DNA of 15,976 nt from Phoronis pallida. Taxonomy: Eukaryota; Phoronida; Phoronidae. The DNA lies in assembly GCA_028565715.1 (NCBI GenBank), contig JAOXYC010244233.1, forward strand, positions 1-15,976, written 5' to 3'. Of this stretch, positions 1-12,600 are shown one piece after another (the first letter of the stretch is position 1; the number at the start of each line of letters is the position of its first letter). The notes under the pieces were generated by a model. The model saw nothing but the letters and a program-made list of their open reading frames with translations, did no database searches and was not told where the DNA came from. A program made the translations under genes and the position numbers.

Positions 1-422
1 CAGATAGGATAGATCTGTGAAACGTTAGTGTTGTTTTTTGTATATATTGTAAATACCATGGATTTCTGTATCAAAACACCGTGTGTTTTATTTTTATGAA
101 TATTTGCAGAAACAAGTGTTTTGAACTTTTCGTAATTTAAAAAAAAGTTTACATGTATCAATGTTATCAACCCAATGTTTCTAAAAAAGACCATACACAG
201 TATGAACTATGAAAGCATCACTTTAATATACAATCGTTTGTATAAATGCAGGTTTATTAAAGCATTTCAACCTAGGTGTTGCATAGGTCTTGCAATATTT
301 TCTTTTAAACTATGCTTAAATAGGTACTTTTTATGATTTTGTAATAGTTAACTCCTTGAAAACAAATTTCATTGTAAACTCTTGCCAATTTCATCAGTTT
401 GCTGAAAAGATACACGACTAAC
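1..422 (-). other. Start of intron 25, no coding signal
   Basis: This follows the exon 25 donor (GTTAGT) in the transcript. It is AT-rich, stops occur in every frame and no CI-MPR motif or acceptor followed by a family-like reading is visible. The exon with the second half of D11 must lie at lower coordinates outside the window. Confidence 0.6.
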
Positions 423-688
423 CTTTGATTCACATGCTAGCTCAGTATGCCAGGAGACATAATAAGTACAGTCATCGGATTCATCAACATAGACAGGAGC
501 ACCGTTACCACTTCCTTCGGGACCACATACAAAACTAATGATAGTGTTACGCGGTTGCTTATTACGATGGCATACCGTCCCGTCAGTGTAGTTCAGGACA
601 AGGACACCACCCTCATTGTAGACTAGATTGGAGTTTGATTTGCCGGCATCATAACACTTCTTGGTGTCATCAGCTTTCTGGCAAGAAC
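423..688 (-). CDS. IGF2R: CI-MPR exon 25: linker and first part of D11
   Basis: It has 266 bases, phase 1 to phase 0, acceptor GCATTTCAG, donor GTTAGT. It encodes [32 protein letters not shown] and [18 protein letters not shown]. Gln after the linker cysteine, Arg at minus eight, Glu at minus four and Tyr at plus two give the full mannose 6-phosphate quartet. In mammals domain 11 is the IGF-II site and is not one of the sugar-binding domains. The exon has no useful ATG, so it was found by motif and splice sites. The rest of D11 lies beyond the window. Confidence 0.89.
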
Positions 689-3600
689 CTGAAATGCAAA
701 AAAGTCATGAAACGTTAAGTGATTTTCAAAAATAATGTATTAGGAAAACACAGAAATATTCTGAATTTTCAACTAGTAGAAAGTATTCTTTGGTTTATGT
801 TTTGAAAATTAGTAAAACTAATGCATCAATACTTCTTACGTGAAATCTTTACCACGTTGCTTTTCATTATTTCACATTTTCCAATGTCATTTGGGAACAA
901 ATAAAAAAAAATTGAAACACAACATGATTTATTGAACTTAAACTTGGGATTTTATAACGCACTAGAGTAAACAGAATATGGGTCTGGGTTCAGTAGTAAT
1001 TGTGGCTTGTATTGTAAAAGTACTTTGAATAAAAAAGCTTGCTCTAAACGCACTAGTTGTATTGTTAAAGTACTTTGAATAAAAAAGCTTCCTCTAAACG
1101 CACTAGTTGTATTGTAAAAGTACTTTGAATAAAAAAGCTTGTTCTAAACGCACTAATTAGTATGATAATTATAATTCTACCTGTGCTTGAAGTACAATGG
1201 TTATTATTCCCATCAGCACAATCAGAGGACGTGACTGCACCGCACACGTTAATATGTAACTCGTGACCTTGATTGTCCTTGACAGTATAACCAGAGCTAG
1301 ATGTCAGGGAGCTTAGGTCAAATTCATATCCTGGAAAAATGATGAAAATGGTTTTCTATATTTCCATTATGTTTTATTATTGCTCCATGCCATGTTGAAT
1401 TTATCAGACTCAAAACATTAGACAGGTAACAATACAATTTTAAAAAATTTAATGAAGCCAACAAAGTTATGCTTCTACAAGGCTATAACATCGAAGACTC
1501 CAGGAAAGTAGACAGTATCTTTAAGCTTTATTTCTGCTCATTACTAAACCATTGCAACACTGATCATTAACATACTGCATCTGACTGACATGTGACACAA
1601 GCTTACCACTTTCAGGATTCTTTGCTTTACAATTCCCCATGACCGGCGTAGGAATATTTCTATTCACTGCACAGGCAGCCTTCGTGTACCAGGTGAAGTG
1701 GTAATGGCAGTCATTCTCAGCATCCAAGAAAATAGGTCGTGAGTCCTGGTAACACATGAAATATTATAATATCTTCTCAAATGTCTTGGCTACTGATACA
1801 CCTCTTATCACATTGATGCACAATAAGGCGCATGCGCCTATATATAGGGCCCATTAAGGATTTGCCCAAATTCATCACAGCGGTATAAAAGTACGCAGTG
1901 TCTATATGTGGGCCATCAATTCTTCTTCTGATCAAATTTGTCTCACATGTGCATACGTGCATGTACATATGTGCGTAATGTATATCATCAAATGATCACT
2001 TTTTAGTTTAATTAAAAGCACATGAAATTTCAGAATTTCAATGCATCTTACCAATTGCTTCTCATCACAGATGAAAATAATTTCGGTCGAAGCTTTCTGG
2101 CCATTATCACACATGTCGCCATTTGTATACTTAAGGATAAGTTGACTGCCCTTTACTGTTAATGGGTCACTTGGAACCATTCCAAGACTCTTGTACCTGA
2201 GAATAATAAGAACAGCAAGGAACATTAGAGACTTAGGTGTTCCCCAGGGTGTTTCCTTGCTCAATGCTGTTTTGAATAAAAGCTAAAATCAGGGAGGGAT
2301 CTACTATTATCATCAATTGTTTAAACTGCAAAACTCAGGCATTTTCTCTACATTGCTTTTAAAATGTTTATTTTGTAAAATATCCTTGTGTCAATAGACA
2401 TACCTTTTCTTTGGATCCGTCTCAGTCTTGTCTATTAGACATCCAGCAGAATTCAGAGGGCATGTTGCACCTGAACATAAAGGATATTAATTTTGTTAAT
2501 AATTCTTAAAAATAACAATGACATGCAGATTTTCTATGGCAAAGCTGAGTTGAATTATATGAATTAACAAAAATTGTGCCTTTCCATCGAAATGAGAACA
2601 TCTAAGGAATCACACAATAAAATGGCCATGCCACCAATGTTTTTACAAACAGTGCTCAAAACCTATTTCACAAGGTCCACAAATGGTGCCAATGATTATA
2701 CAAAATAATCTGAAATGTCAAAATAATTGAATACTCCCGACAACCGAATCTTACCAGGTCTGTGTACAATTGATGAACAGACATTCAACACAAACTTTTT
2801 GCCAGGAACAGCTGGCTGGGTAATCTGGTAGCTATCATTGGTCAGAGTTAATCCACTCAGATCATACTCATTGCCTTGGCTGTCCCTGAAAAAAATCAGT
2901 ACGGAAACCATATGTTAAGAATTAAGATATCATCAGTCAGATATTCAGTCACTTTGCCTTTTATGACAAGAAAAGGGGTTTTCAATGCGTGTTTAATTTT
3001 TTTTTTTGAAAAAGTCCAACTTGACTTCATGTTGAGTTTGCATATTTCCTTATAAAATCCTTAGATATAACTACACTTCCAACTATAAGTGAGTCTAATT
3101 AGTTAGAAAGTTTGCCTAAAAAGATTAATTATCAGCTCAGTCACAAAACAGAAAATATAATAAGTTAAATAGTACTTGGTATGTCATTTATTAATAATGA
3201 ATTACCGTGTTTTCTCATTTAATATTCTATTCTTGAATTTAATTTTTTTCTTCACTTACTTAACACTACATTCCGCTATGGTGAAGGGTGCGCATGCTTT
3301 AGACGTCGGCCATTCAAACAGATAAGTACAATTAGACGTTTCATTGAGATATATAGGCCCAGCTGTACCATACTGTTTCTGATCACATGTGAAAGTGATG
3401 ATGGTTGTGCGGTTGAATTTGTTATTGTGACATGGTTTGCCACCCATATATGTGAGAGACAGTGAACCCTCCTCATACACTAGTTGGTCAGTGGCTTTGC
3501 CTGTGAAAAGAAGTTAATAAACTGGTGCGATTAAATTTGTTGCTGTGACATGGTTTGCCACCCGTATAGGTGAGAGACAGTGAACCTTCCTCATACACTA

Positions 3601-6600
3601 ATTGGTCAGTGGCTTTGCCTGTGAAAAGAAAATAATAAATAAACTGGTGCGATTAAATTTGTTGTTGTGACATGGTTTGCCACCCATAGATATGTATTAA
3701 GTTTAAACTTGTGCCGTTGAATTTGTTGCCACCCGTATATGTGAGAGAAAGTGAGCCTTCCTCAGAAACTAATTGGTCGGAGGCTTTGTTTGTGAAAAGA
3801 AAATAGTGTCTAAATAATAATGGTTGCACGGTTAAACTTGTTGTTATGACATTGCTTGCCAACCTAATATGTGAGAAAGAGTGGGTCTTCCTCATTCACA
3901 AGTTGGTCAGTGACGTTGCCGGAGAATGGACAATTTTTATATAAATGAACATTTATTGTGAGAAACGCTTCCAAAAAGTAATTAATTTTATAAGGATTAG
4001 TTAGAAAACTAATTGTTTATGAGAGCAAATGATCAGTTTAAGAAATTATTGACTATGAAAATAATTTCCCATACCTGCATTAACATATTGTGTAGTACTC
4101 CCCTCTGTCCATGTCTGACAGGCCCCGGCCCCACTGCAGTCTCCTGACCCACGTTGTATATTCCTACACACATCTAGTTTGAACTTGTATTTACCATACG
4201 TCACTTCATAGGGGTTGGAGGCAGACTGTAGAGGGGTCAGGTCAAACTGCTGGTTGTAGAGGGACTCTGTTACTTTACAGTCCTTGCCTACTTTTCTCTG
4301 TAATGAATCATCTCAGTATTAGACACAATTTGCATCAACGTTATTCAGATGTAATGAGATTGGAGCTAGGTGTCAGAGTAAAAACCACAATAGATGAAAC
4401 TCTAAGATCACTTAACAGTCTATGTTAGAAAGGTCTTTTAAGATGTGTAGTGAAGACAAACATTGGTCAGTGAATGAAATTGTTGTCTTCTTGTTGAAAA
4501 GTGTCCAGTATTAACAAGAGTACGTACCTAGCCAACTGACCTTGAATAACTGTTATTGAGGAGCAAACCATTGTGTGAGCTTATATTTTTAATACCTCAT
4601 TCAACCATTTTTACCAGCAATATTTTTTTGTGGTTTCATTTTGAGCTCATCCGTCAGTGACATCATTAAACCCCAACGAATATAACTTTTGATTGTCTTT
4701 CAATCTGACCAATCACATTTCACTATTTCCGATAATGATCAATTTATAGTAACACTTCCATTGTTTTTCAAGGTCAGTCAGTTTTGAGTTCAAATAATGG
4801 TGGGCTCCCTAGACCTGGTTCCAATACTCAGCATTGTCATTGAGGCTTGAATGAGCACAACCAAACTAGTGCCATATTTCCATGAGAATTATTGGCCAAA
4901 CTGACAAGATAAGAATCTGGAAACTCTATCTTGTTATGACAGTTATAATGGATAACCGAGGTTTGAAGGGTATACAACACCTGAGCCTGCATGGAAGCCC
5001 ATAATTATGGGAAATGTTTATACTACACAATATAAGCTTGACACTTACTTTAAGTGGACATGCACTAGGTGTTCTCCAGTTGAACACATATTCACATGAC
5101 GATGTCTCTCCTTGGAATGCTGGATCATGCTGTAATTATATAGAAAGTAAGTCAAGATTTCCTTGAAAAACTCCAATGTTTAATACAAGAATGCATGTTA
5201 GTTGGCATCGATTATGTTTTGTGTAGGGCTAGAGGGCAGTTATGAAAACATGGGTGCTTATTAGGGAGAATACAGTAGTCTCAAATTAAACAATGTCTCC
5301 AAGCTCCAATTTTTCTTAAACATCCTGGATAGCATGGAAATGTGAACCTATAATTTCGAATTTTCCAGTTTTTTCTTTGAGAAACCACTAACCTCTGCTG
5401 GAGAACAGAAGAAGTTAATCCTGGTACTGCGGTGATTTTCATGAACCGTTCCAGCGTGACACACTTCCCCGTTCAAATAGCGAATACTGAGAGATCCATC
5501 AAATGCCGCTTGAGGGGCAGCCTGAATGTAACCCATGTTATATGCTTTGCCATTTATATTTGACTGACAACCTCCGATAGGCCCTCCTGAAATAGAGAGA
5601 TATCAAAGTTTTGAAATTGCAACTGAATTTTATTGATTTGCTTTTTTCTATACAAATTTTCACCTCATTCTATTTTATACGTCAAAGTAAAATTATGTAG
5701 TACCTAGAACTTTCTAATAAGTTTTAGAATTGTTTATAAATCTTAGTAATGTCCTTGCATATGGTTTTTACATTGAAATTCTTCTGGACTTATTCATAAT
5801 GACATACAAGACAACTCAGTACAAGGATTTTGATTCCGACTGTCTTTATAATGCTCTACAAATCACCAAATTAATATCTCTGTCACAAGTTTTATAATCA
5901 ACATCAATTTTCCTTGCAAAACTGAAGTTGTCAATTTCCAGCAACTGTTGGTCAAAACACATACCTGGACAAGTTGAGCCGGATCCATTGTTGACCTTAT
6001 TAATGGGGCGACATACATTAATAAAATAGGTCAAATCTTTGTGGTCTGGGCGAGTGTCCACTACCGTCCACACATCGTCCAATCTGGCCAGGGGTGAAAG
6101 GTCATACTGGTTGCCCTTATCGTCACTCACGAAGCAGTCGACAGGTTCTGGTGAACAGGCCAGAGCTGTCTCAAAATTGAATAAGTAGGTGTTTCCCTCT
6201 TTTCTCACAAATGTGGGTTCACCAAGCTGGATGCCTTTACGACAGAGAAACGTGATGATGACTTTTACCTTTTCACCTACAAAATATAACAAGCAATAAT
6301 GTAGCGTTCTATCTAGTAATCTTCAAACTTGAAGAAAATAATTTACCAAAGCAAGATCAAACTCTACTTAATTTTTTTTAATGACTTAATAAGTAGAGTT
6401 CAAACTTGTATCATGTATCTTATAGAATAAATTATTCATACTCTCCTGATGGTTTCATAATATAGAAGATTTACCTACTGGGTGAGTCGGATTAAGATGT
6501 TCAGTAGATATGTTTCAGTTCAGCTACTCCAACTTTTGTCAATGGCCACTGTTTACAACCAAGTGTTTAAGAGGTCTAAGCCAGTAAGTGAATATTTTAC

Positions 6601-9600
6601 TATCTTGTTTGCACACTTGTCAGCGAACAAGAGACCATCGGGTTCTATTTCTCAAAAATTCTAAAGATGAAAGATAAATTTCATAATGAAAATATTGATA
6701 TTGATTGGCAACAATTTCACTTACCATTGTCCAGTCTTGGTCCACTGTATGTGAGTGTGAGTTGTCCATCATCAGAGAATTCTAGTTCCTTCTTAACACT
6801 TCCAAGATGGTGGAGTTTGTTGTCAGAGCCCTTTTGACAGACAGAGACCGGTGAATCGCCCGTGATTGGACACTCTGTCGACCCATGGGAGATGGCACCG
6901 CAGATGTTGATCTACAATTCAAATGAAAACATTGATGAGCATCACAGTCAGAAGTAAAATTACCTTTACAGTTTCGGCAGTATTCTACATGCCTTGATCG
7001 CAAAAACTCACGGCAGATGGCGTGCCGGAGTGGGGCGTGAGTGTGAGAATCTCCTGGGCCCCTTCAGGATGGTGTCGTACACATTAATGAGCTGGATACA
7101 AGAATTAAAAAATAATTTCCATTTTAAAAAGAACTTGCACAGAAATAGAAGTTGCAATTGTTAAACATCCACTTTGACCAATAGATGGAGCTACAGCATA
7201 CAGCTTCATATACAAATCATGGTGGAACAGGAGAACAAGAAGACAAACAGACAACTTCATCGCATAGTTTTTATTGTCTGTGATGCAACCACAAAATATG
7301 TTAAGACCAAGACCTTAACTGGCAAACTACATGCTCATATGTATCAGATGTTTCTGTCACATAATTTTGATTAAAAGTCACACAATCTTTGAACTATTAG
7401 AAAATCCTTGCTCCATTCTAACCGTGTATGTATCACCATCTTTGCCCTGAACAGTATAATCTGCCCCCTTCTTTCTCAATGGTTGAAGGTTAAATATGTA
7501 TTCAGAGTTCCTGTCTTTGACTGTACAGTCTTCAGTCTTGCCACTGTCTGAAGTGTCGATGGCGCACGCAGCCTCCGTCTCCCACAGGAAGACATATTTA
7601 CAGCCATTGACTTGCTCCAGGAAACGCGGTCCAGAAGACTGGAATAAACAAGCTCAAAGTTAGATCATATTGCAGAGTTATTTAATAGCTTTGGGCCATC
7701 TGGGAGACCAAATGTCGAACCCCAGAATAATGTCAATAGTGACTGTTCTGGAACTTGCACATTGCTTTTAATTACTAAGAACTACAATACGGCACCTACA
7801 TTTTCTTCTAGTCAGCAGCATGGCTTTTAGTTTTCAGCTAAAATTAAATGCCCTGAAATTTTTCAAGGTCACAACATTGGCAGTTATCATAGGTTTGTTC
7901 TGGCCTTTCTGTATATCAACATAAGTCAGATTTGACATTGCAGTAAGGCAGTATGGCTGTATTCATCAAGACCAACTTCACTATAGTGCGAAAAATGTCC
8001 AAAAGAATGTTTCATTAAAATGATTTTCATATTAATCTTGCACAAGCGCTGCTTTAATATAAACCACAAAAAATTTGAAAACCCATATCCCTACCAATTT
8101 CCCTTTTTCGCATCTCAGACGTAGATCCGTACTATATACTGTTTTCTTGCCATCGCTGTCCGTACATTCATCCCCAGACGTATACTGAAGAATGAGACCG
8201 TCTGACGTGATGTGAGGCGGACTACGAGCTCGACCTGCATTCATTACACTTTGTGTCTCCTTTAATAAAAGAGATTTTATTAATAAAAGTAAAACTGAAA
8301 AAAGCAAAATAAATGTTTATAGTGTAGCAAAAAGGTGAATTACGTTGCTTAAAATTAAGACTTTTATGGTTCTTAGTAGAAACAATGTTCTTACATAATT
8401 ATTCCTTTTCCATCCATTTACATGGCTCACAAGTAAAAATGACTTAATATTCTAACGAAACACAAACAGTAAAGTTAAATATTCTACACTACTCAACTGT
8501 ACATACTATATCCCCCTCTGTTAGCGATGTTGAACACGCCGCAGCCTGACTGTTACATAATGTCTTCCCTCCTACGACAACATGGTTCACGGGACGACAC
8601 ACGTTAATGTAGAATTTCCGCTTGGCTGAAGGGTTGGACTCATCCATTACCGACCAATTTTCCTGATCCTCTGACATGGATAGACTGAGAGAGACAAAGA
8701 TTTTAAATTACAATTGATTAGAAGTTGCAAACTTGACAGGAGTAAGTATCAGGTCTCAAATTATTACAGTCTATGTGTTTTGGATATTTCATTGTTGAAA
8801 AAAATGTTTTCATTCTTTTGATTTTTGACTTAATTTTCAAAAAATATGAAAGGTCATCATCTGGTATTCAATTAATTAGACTCAACAAGAAGATGGAATA
8901 AGTCATGTTTCAAAACGTTTGTGTACACAACACTGTAAATAGTTATCAAATATTTATTTTAACGCAAGGACTCATTACATACTTTTTCTACTACCTCCAA
9001 GGAGGAGAAGAAAGTTATCAGAACTAAACAGTTTGCTTTATGAGCGCAAGATAGAAACTCACCTAGACAAGTCATATTGTTTATGATTCTTCTCATCAGT
9101 AACAACGCATTCTATTGGTTCCTCGGGACATGCATGCTTCGTGTACCACTTGAAGAAATATGTCGACCCCGCCTCCTGGACGAACTCGGGTCTAGTATCG
9201 TTACCGTCCTCATCACACAGAAAGGCAATCTCCATCTTGCGATTGACGCCAGTATGATACTTTTCTCCGTCCGTGTATGTGATGTTGATCATTCCATCAA
9301 AGTAAGAGAGTTGACTGTTGGCTTTACCAATATTGTATCTGGAATAAGAAATGGTGGATTTTTAAGAGTTTTAAAAGTTTATTCAATTTAACGCATGAGA
9401 GATTATTTTAATTTTCTTTATTTACCTAAAAATCTCATGACATTTCTCCAAGTTTGACTACATTTGATTTTTATTAGGCACCATTAAGGCTGAATACCTT
9501 ACCCGTGGCAAAACTAAACATAAAGTTTTTGGCAAGTTGTTTCCATTAGTTAAAGTTATACATCGCTACTTACGAATGTGAAATCATCAACTATTATCAA

Positions 9601-12600
9601 ACGGATGAAAACGTCGTATTTCAATTATTGATAATTCGACATTCGTGAGTAGTGATGTATGCGTTTAAATAATGATTGACATGGATGAACACATTGTCTC
9701 TGAAAGAGTTGAAGAGTGCTTCAAACAAATTAAGTATTCATATCAAATGTACTAGGGAGGACTTTTGCTATGAGATGGTCCAATCAAGTGGAATCAAACT
9801 AGAAAAAATATCTCATACTTACATGTGCTCTCCGGTCTTCTCCACCTGACACCCACCTGCCCCCTGGTGAGGCTCGGCATCACACGCTGTTCCCTTCACC
9901 TGGCCGCAAATGTTTACATAATAGTCGTAATTTCCGGCATTCACTTTATAGAATGCATCATTGCCAGACTTAGTAAGGGGAGACAAATCAAAGGCAAAAC
10001 CTGTCAATGAAACAAAAGATTGGTCAGCTGACTTGGTATACATGCAACATCACTTGCTTGTAATGACACCCAGTTAAAGCATTGTGAATATACTGCCTAC
10101 GGAAAAGTGCTTTGACTCCATGTAGGATTAAGAATTTGAATGGACTCATATAAATTGTAAAACTAAAAAAATGAGTTGATTCTAAAACTATGCAATATAA
10201 ATGTAAGTATCAGCCATGGTGCGAAGTCCTTAGATACCTGCATATAATTGTGAAGAAAATATGACCATGAACCAAACAAGTTAAACATACAGATTCAGTT
10301 AATGAATGTGATGTTGCTTTGAATATTTTCATTATTTTTGTCAAAAGAGTCCGACTTTGGTTTTGAAACTTTCGTCTTTAAACTTTAAGTTAATAAACTT
10401 TCTAAAGCTTTAATTTTTAATTGATTTTTTAAATGTTAGAGACAAGAAACAACAATTGAACTCCACTCACCAGCCACATCATCAAAGACCTTACACCCAT
10501 CTCCATGTTTCTGGCCCAGGACACAGGCTGCAGCCGTATGCCACTCAAACTCAAACAAACATCCATCATCCGACTTCCGTATGAGAGATGGAGCACTCTC
10601 CAGATCACCAGGTCGACACACAAATGTTATGATGCTTTCGATAGTTTTCCCATTGGAACAAGCTCCGCCTTCTTTGTAATGCAGCTTGATGACATTTGAT
10701 TGGTCGTCGTAGGTAGGATTCTCGACGTACTTCCCCATGCTCAATGCATTACCGGAATGATCTGGAATAATTTAATTTGAGATTTAAAAAAAAAATTCAA
10801 ATGAACCCATTCCTATACTTTACTCACACATTTTCATGTTTATTTTGAAAAGCAATGGTGTTATGAACATGGAAACAGTATAAATACGTGAAATTGAACA
10901 AATTACCATCCTAAGATCATTAAATGACTTTTCTTTAAGTGTAATTCCAGCAACTGGCCATATGGGACCAAAACTTCAGATGAAATTTTTAAAGGAGCCT
11001 CATAAGTTGACAATCTCTTTATTTCCATTCAATGTCCAAACATACAGAGCAAACTCACAAAAACATTCCAATCCTATGAATTGACATAACAATATATCAG
11101 TTTAATTAGTTTCATCTCACCAATCATACAGGCAGCTCCAGGAGGGCACTTCTCTGTTTTATCATGAGTGAGAACATCGTTGCAGACGTTAATATAAAAC
11201 ATGGAGTCTGATGATGAGTGTCTGCCATTCAGGGCCTCCCAGTTATCACCTGAAAGACAGAAAAATAATCAGAATAAATCCAATTAAGACATTATCAATA
11301 ATTAAAATGAACTTTAACTATGGACACCATGTGTACTGATCTCTTTGGGAAAAGCTTTGAACATTGTTTTTGGGCCTCGATTTACAGTATGATTTTAGCA
11401 GAGTGTCTAATTTTTCTGTGGGTTTTATTTTACCAGCTTGTTTAATTAACAGGGCATCTGAACCCATAAAGTATTCCTATTTTCTTAGTGAAAGAGTGCA
11501 ATAATCAAATTAAGGGTTTTGGTAGCGATCTTTACCTTCAATTCTGCAATACCTAAACATTTCTGAGTTTAAGTTTATTCCACACCAGATTGTGGACTAA
11601 CTTAGGTAAGTACACACACTACACTGAATACATAATAAACTAGTTTTATTAAAACGCCCTCCTATCACCAAACACACAAACTGATAAATTGTTAAAAAAT
11701 TAATGAATATACACATTACCTTCCGTTCTGACTAAGCTGGACAAATCAAAGTGTTTCAATTTGTAGTCCACTCCACACTGTCCAACAAGAGGGTGGTCCA
11801 AGCATGCATACTGGGTGTCCCATCTAAATATGTAAGTACAGTTAGACTCGGTCTCGTAAACTGGCTGGCCCGCACCTAGAAATGGAAATAAAACATCAAG
11901 TTTTATCCTACCAAATGGTCTTTGGCTCATCAACGTCAATAGAACTTGGATAAAAACAGCAACTGTTTTTAGTCAACACATGTTTCGGTAGTTTGTTCAT
12001 TGAATGATTGACAATGGTAGCACTAGTAGCCACTACCAAAATATGTATCAACTTATGAGGGTAACATATTTTCTCAATTAATTATTTTCGAAAATTTGAT
12101 CTCTTGTCCAAAAATCACAGGAACCCTTTTCAGGATGTCCCAAGAAATTCGTATTCCAGGGCTCAATTTTTGGCACATGCGCAGTCAAGGCTTCGAGGCT
12201 ATTTGGTTGGGTTGAACCCTTTCGTGGAACCAAGGCACTCTTCTTACAGGATTGCGACATGACGTGCTTCCGCGGAAACAAAACCCAAATCAAAATCTTT
12301 TTTAATAGCAGTTTGTAGATATTATAAAGCTTATCTATAGACATAAGATGTATGCCAAGCTCATTTTCATCTACAATTTGCTTGAATGCGTTCACAGTGC
12401 GGACAAATTGTTTTCTTGCGCGGGTGATGTGGTTGAGACGTGACCCAAATCAAGGCAAGACTCCTACCGAGGCATGAGGGGAGCCTTCAGGCAAATGTGT
12501 CTACTGATGTTTGGACCTTATTCCAATTTTGGGAATTTTTTGTAAATAGTTTTTAGTGTCCCAATTTGGCGGGAATCACAAGATGGTGAGAAAATACTGT

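Noticed and set aside
1021-1140. AATAAA motifs in the 50-bp repeat, as polyadenylation signals
   Set aside because: They are on the plus strand, opposite to the gene, and are part of a tandem repeat.
1777-1968. Minus-strand open frame in intron 22
   Set aside because: It sits between exons 22 and 23, whose phases join correctly without it, and the peptide has no CI-MPR motif.
3501-3646. Nearest exon 19 copy as a true alternative exon
   Set aside because: It has an acceptor but no donor of its own, and reading through reaches a TGA before exon 19's frame is restored. Kept as a repeat and a splicing question instead.
6482-6664. Plus-strand open frame in intron 14
   Set aside because: Sixty codons, no family resemblance, inside an intron. 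Chance is enough.
7012-7091. Intron 13 relic as a mutually exclusive partner of exon 14
   Set aside because: It would leave phase 2, while exon 15 needs phase 1, and it lacks the D7 strands carried by exon 14.
7174-7374. Plus-strand open frame in intron 13
   Set aside because: No known motif and no sign of selection; short open frames are expected at this length.
9077-9391. Plus-strand open frame of 104 codons
   Set aside because: It lies opposite exon 10, which has clear CI-MPR motifs, splice sites and phase continuity. The plus-strand peptide has no recognisable feature.
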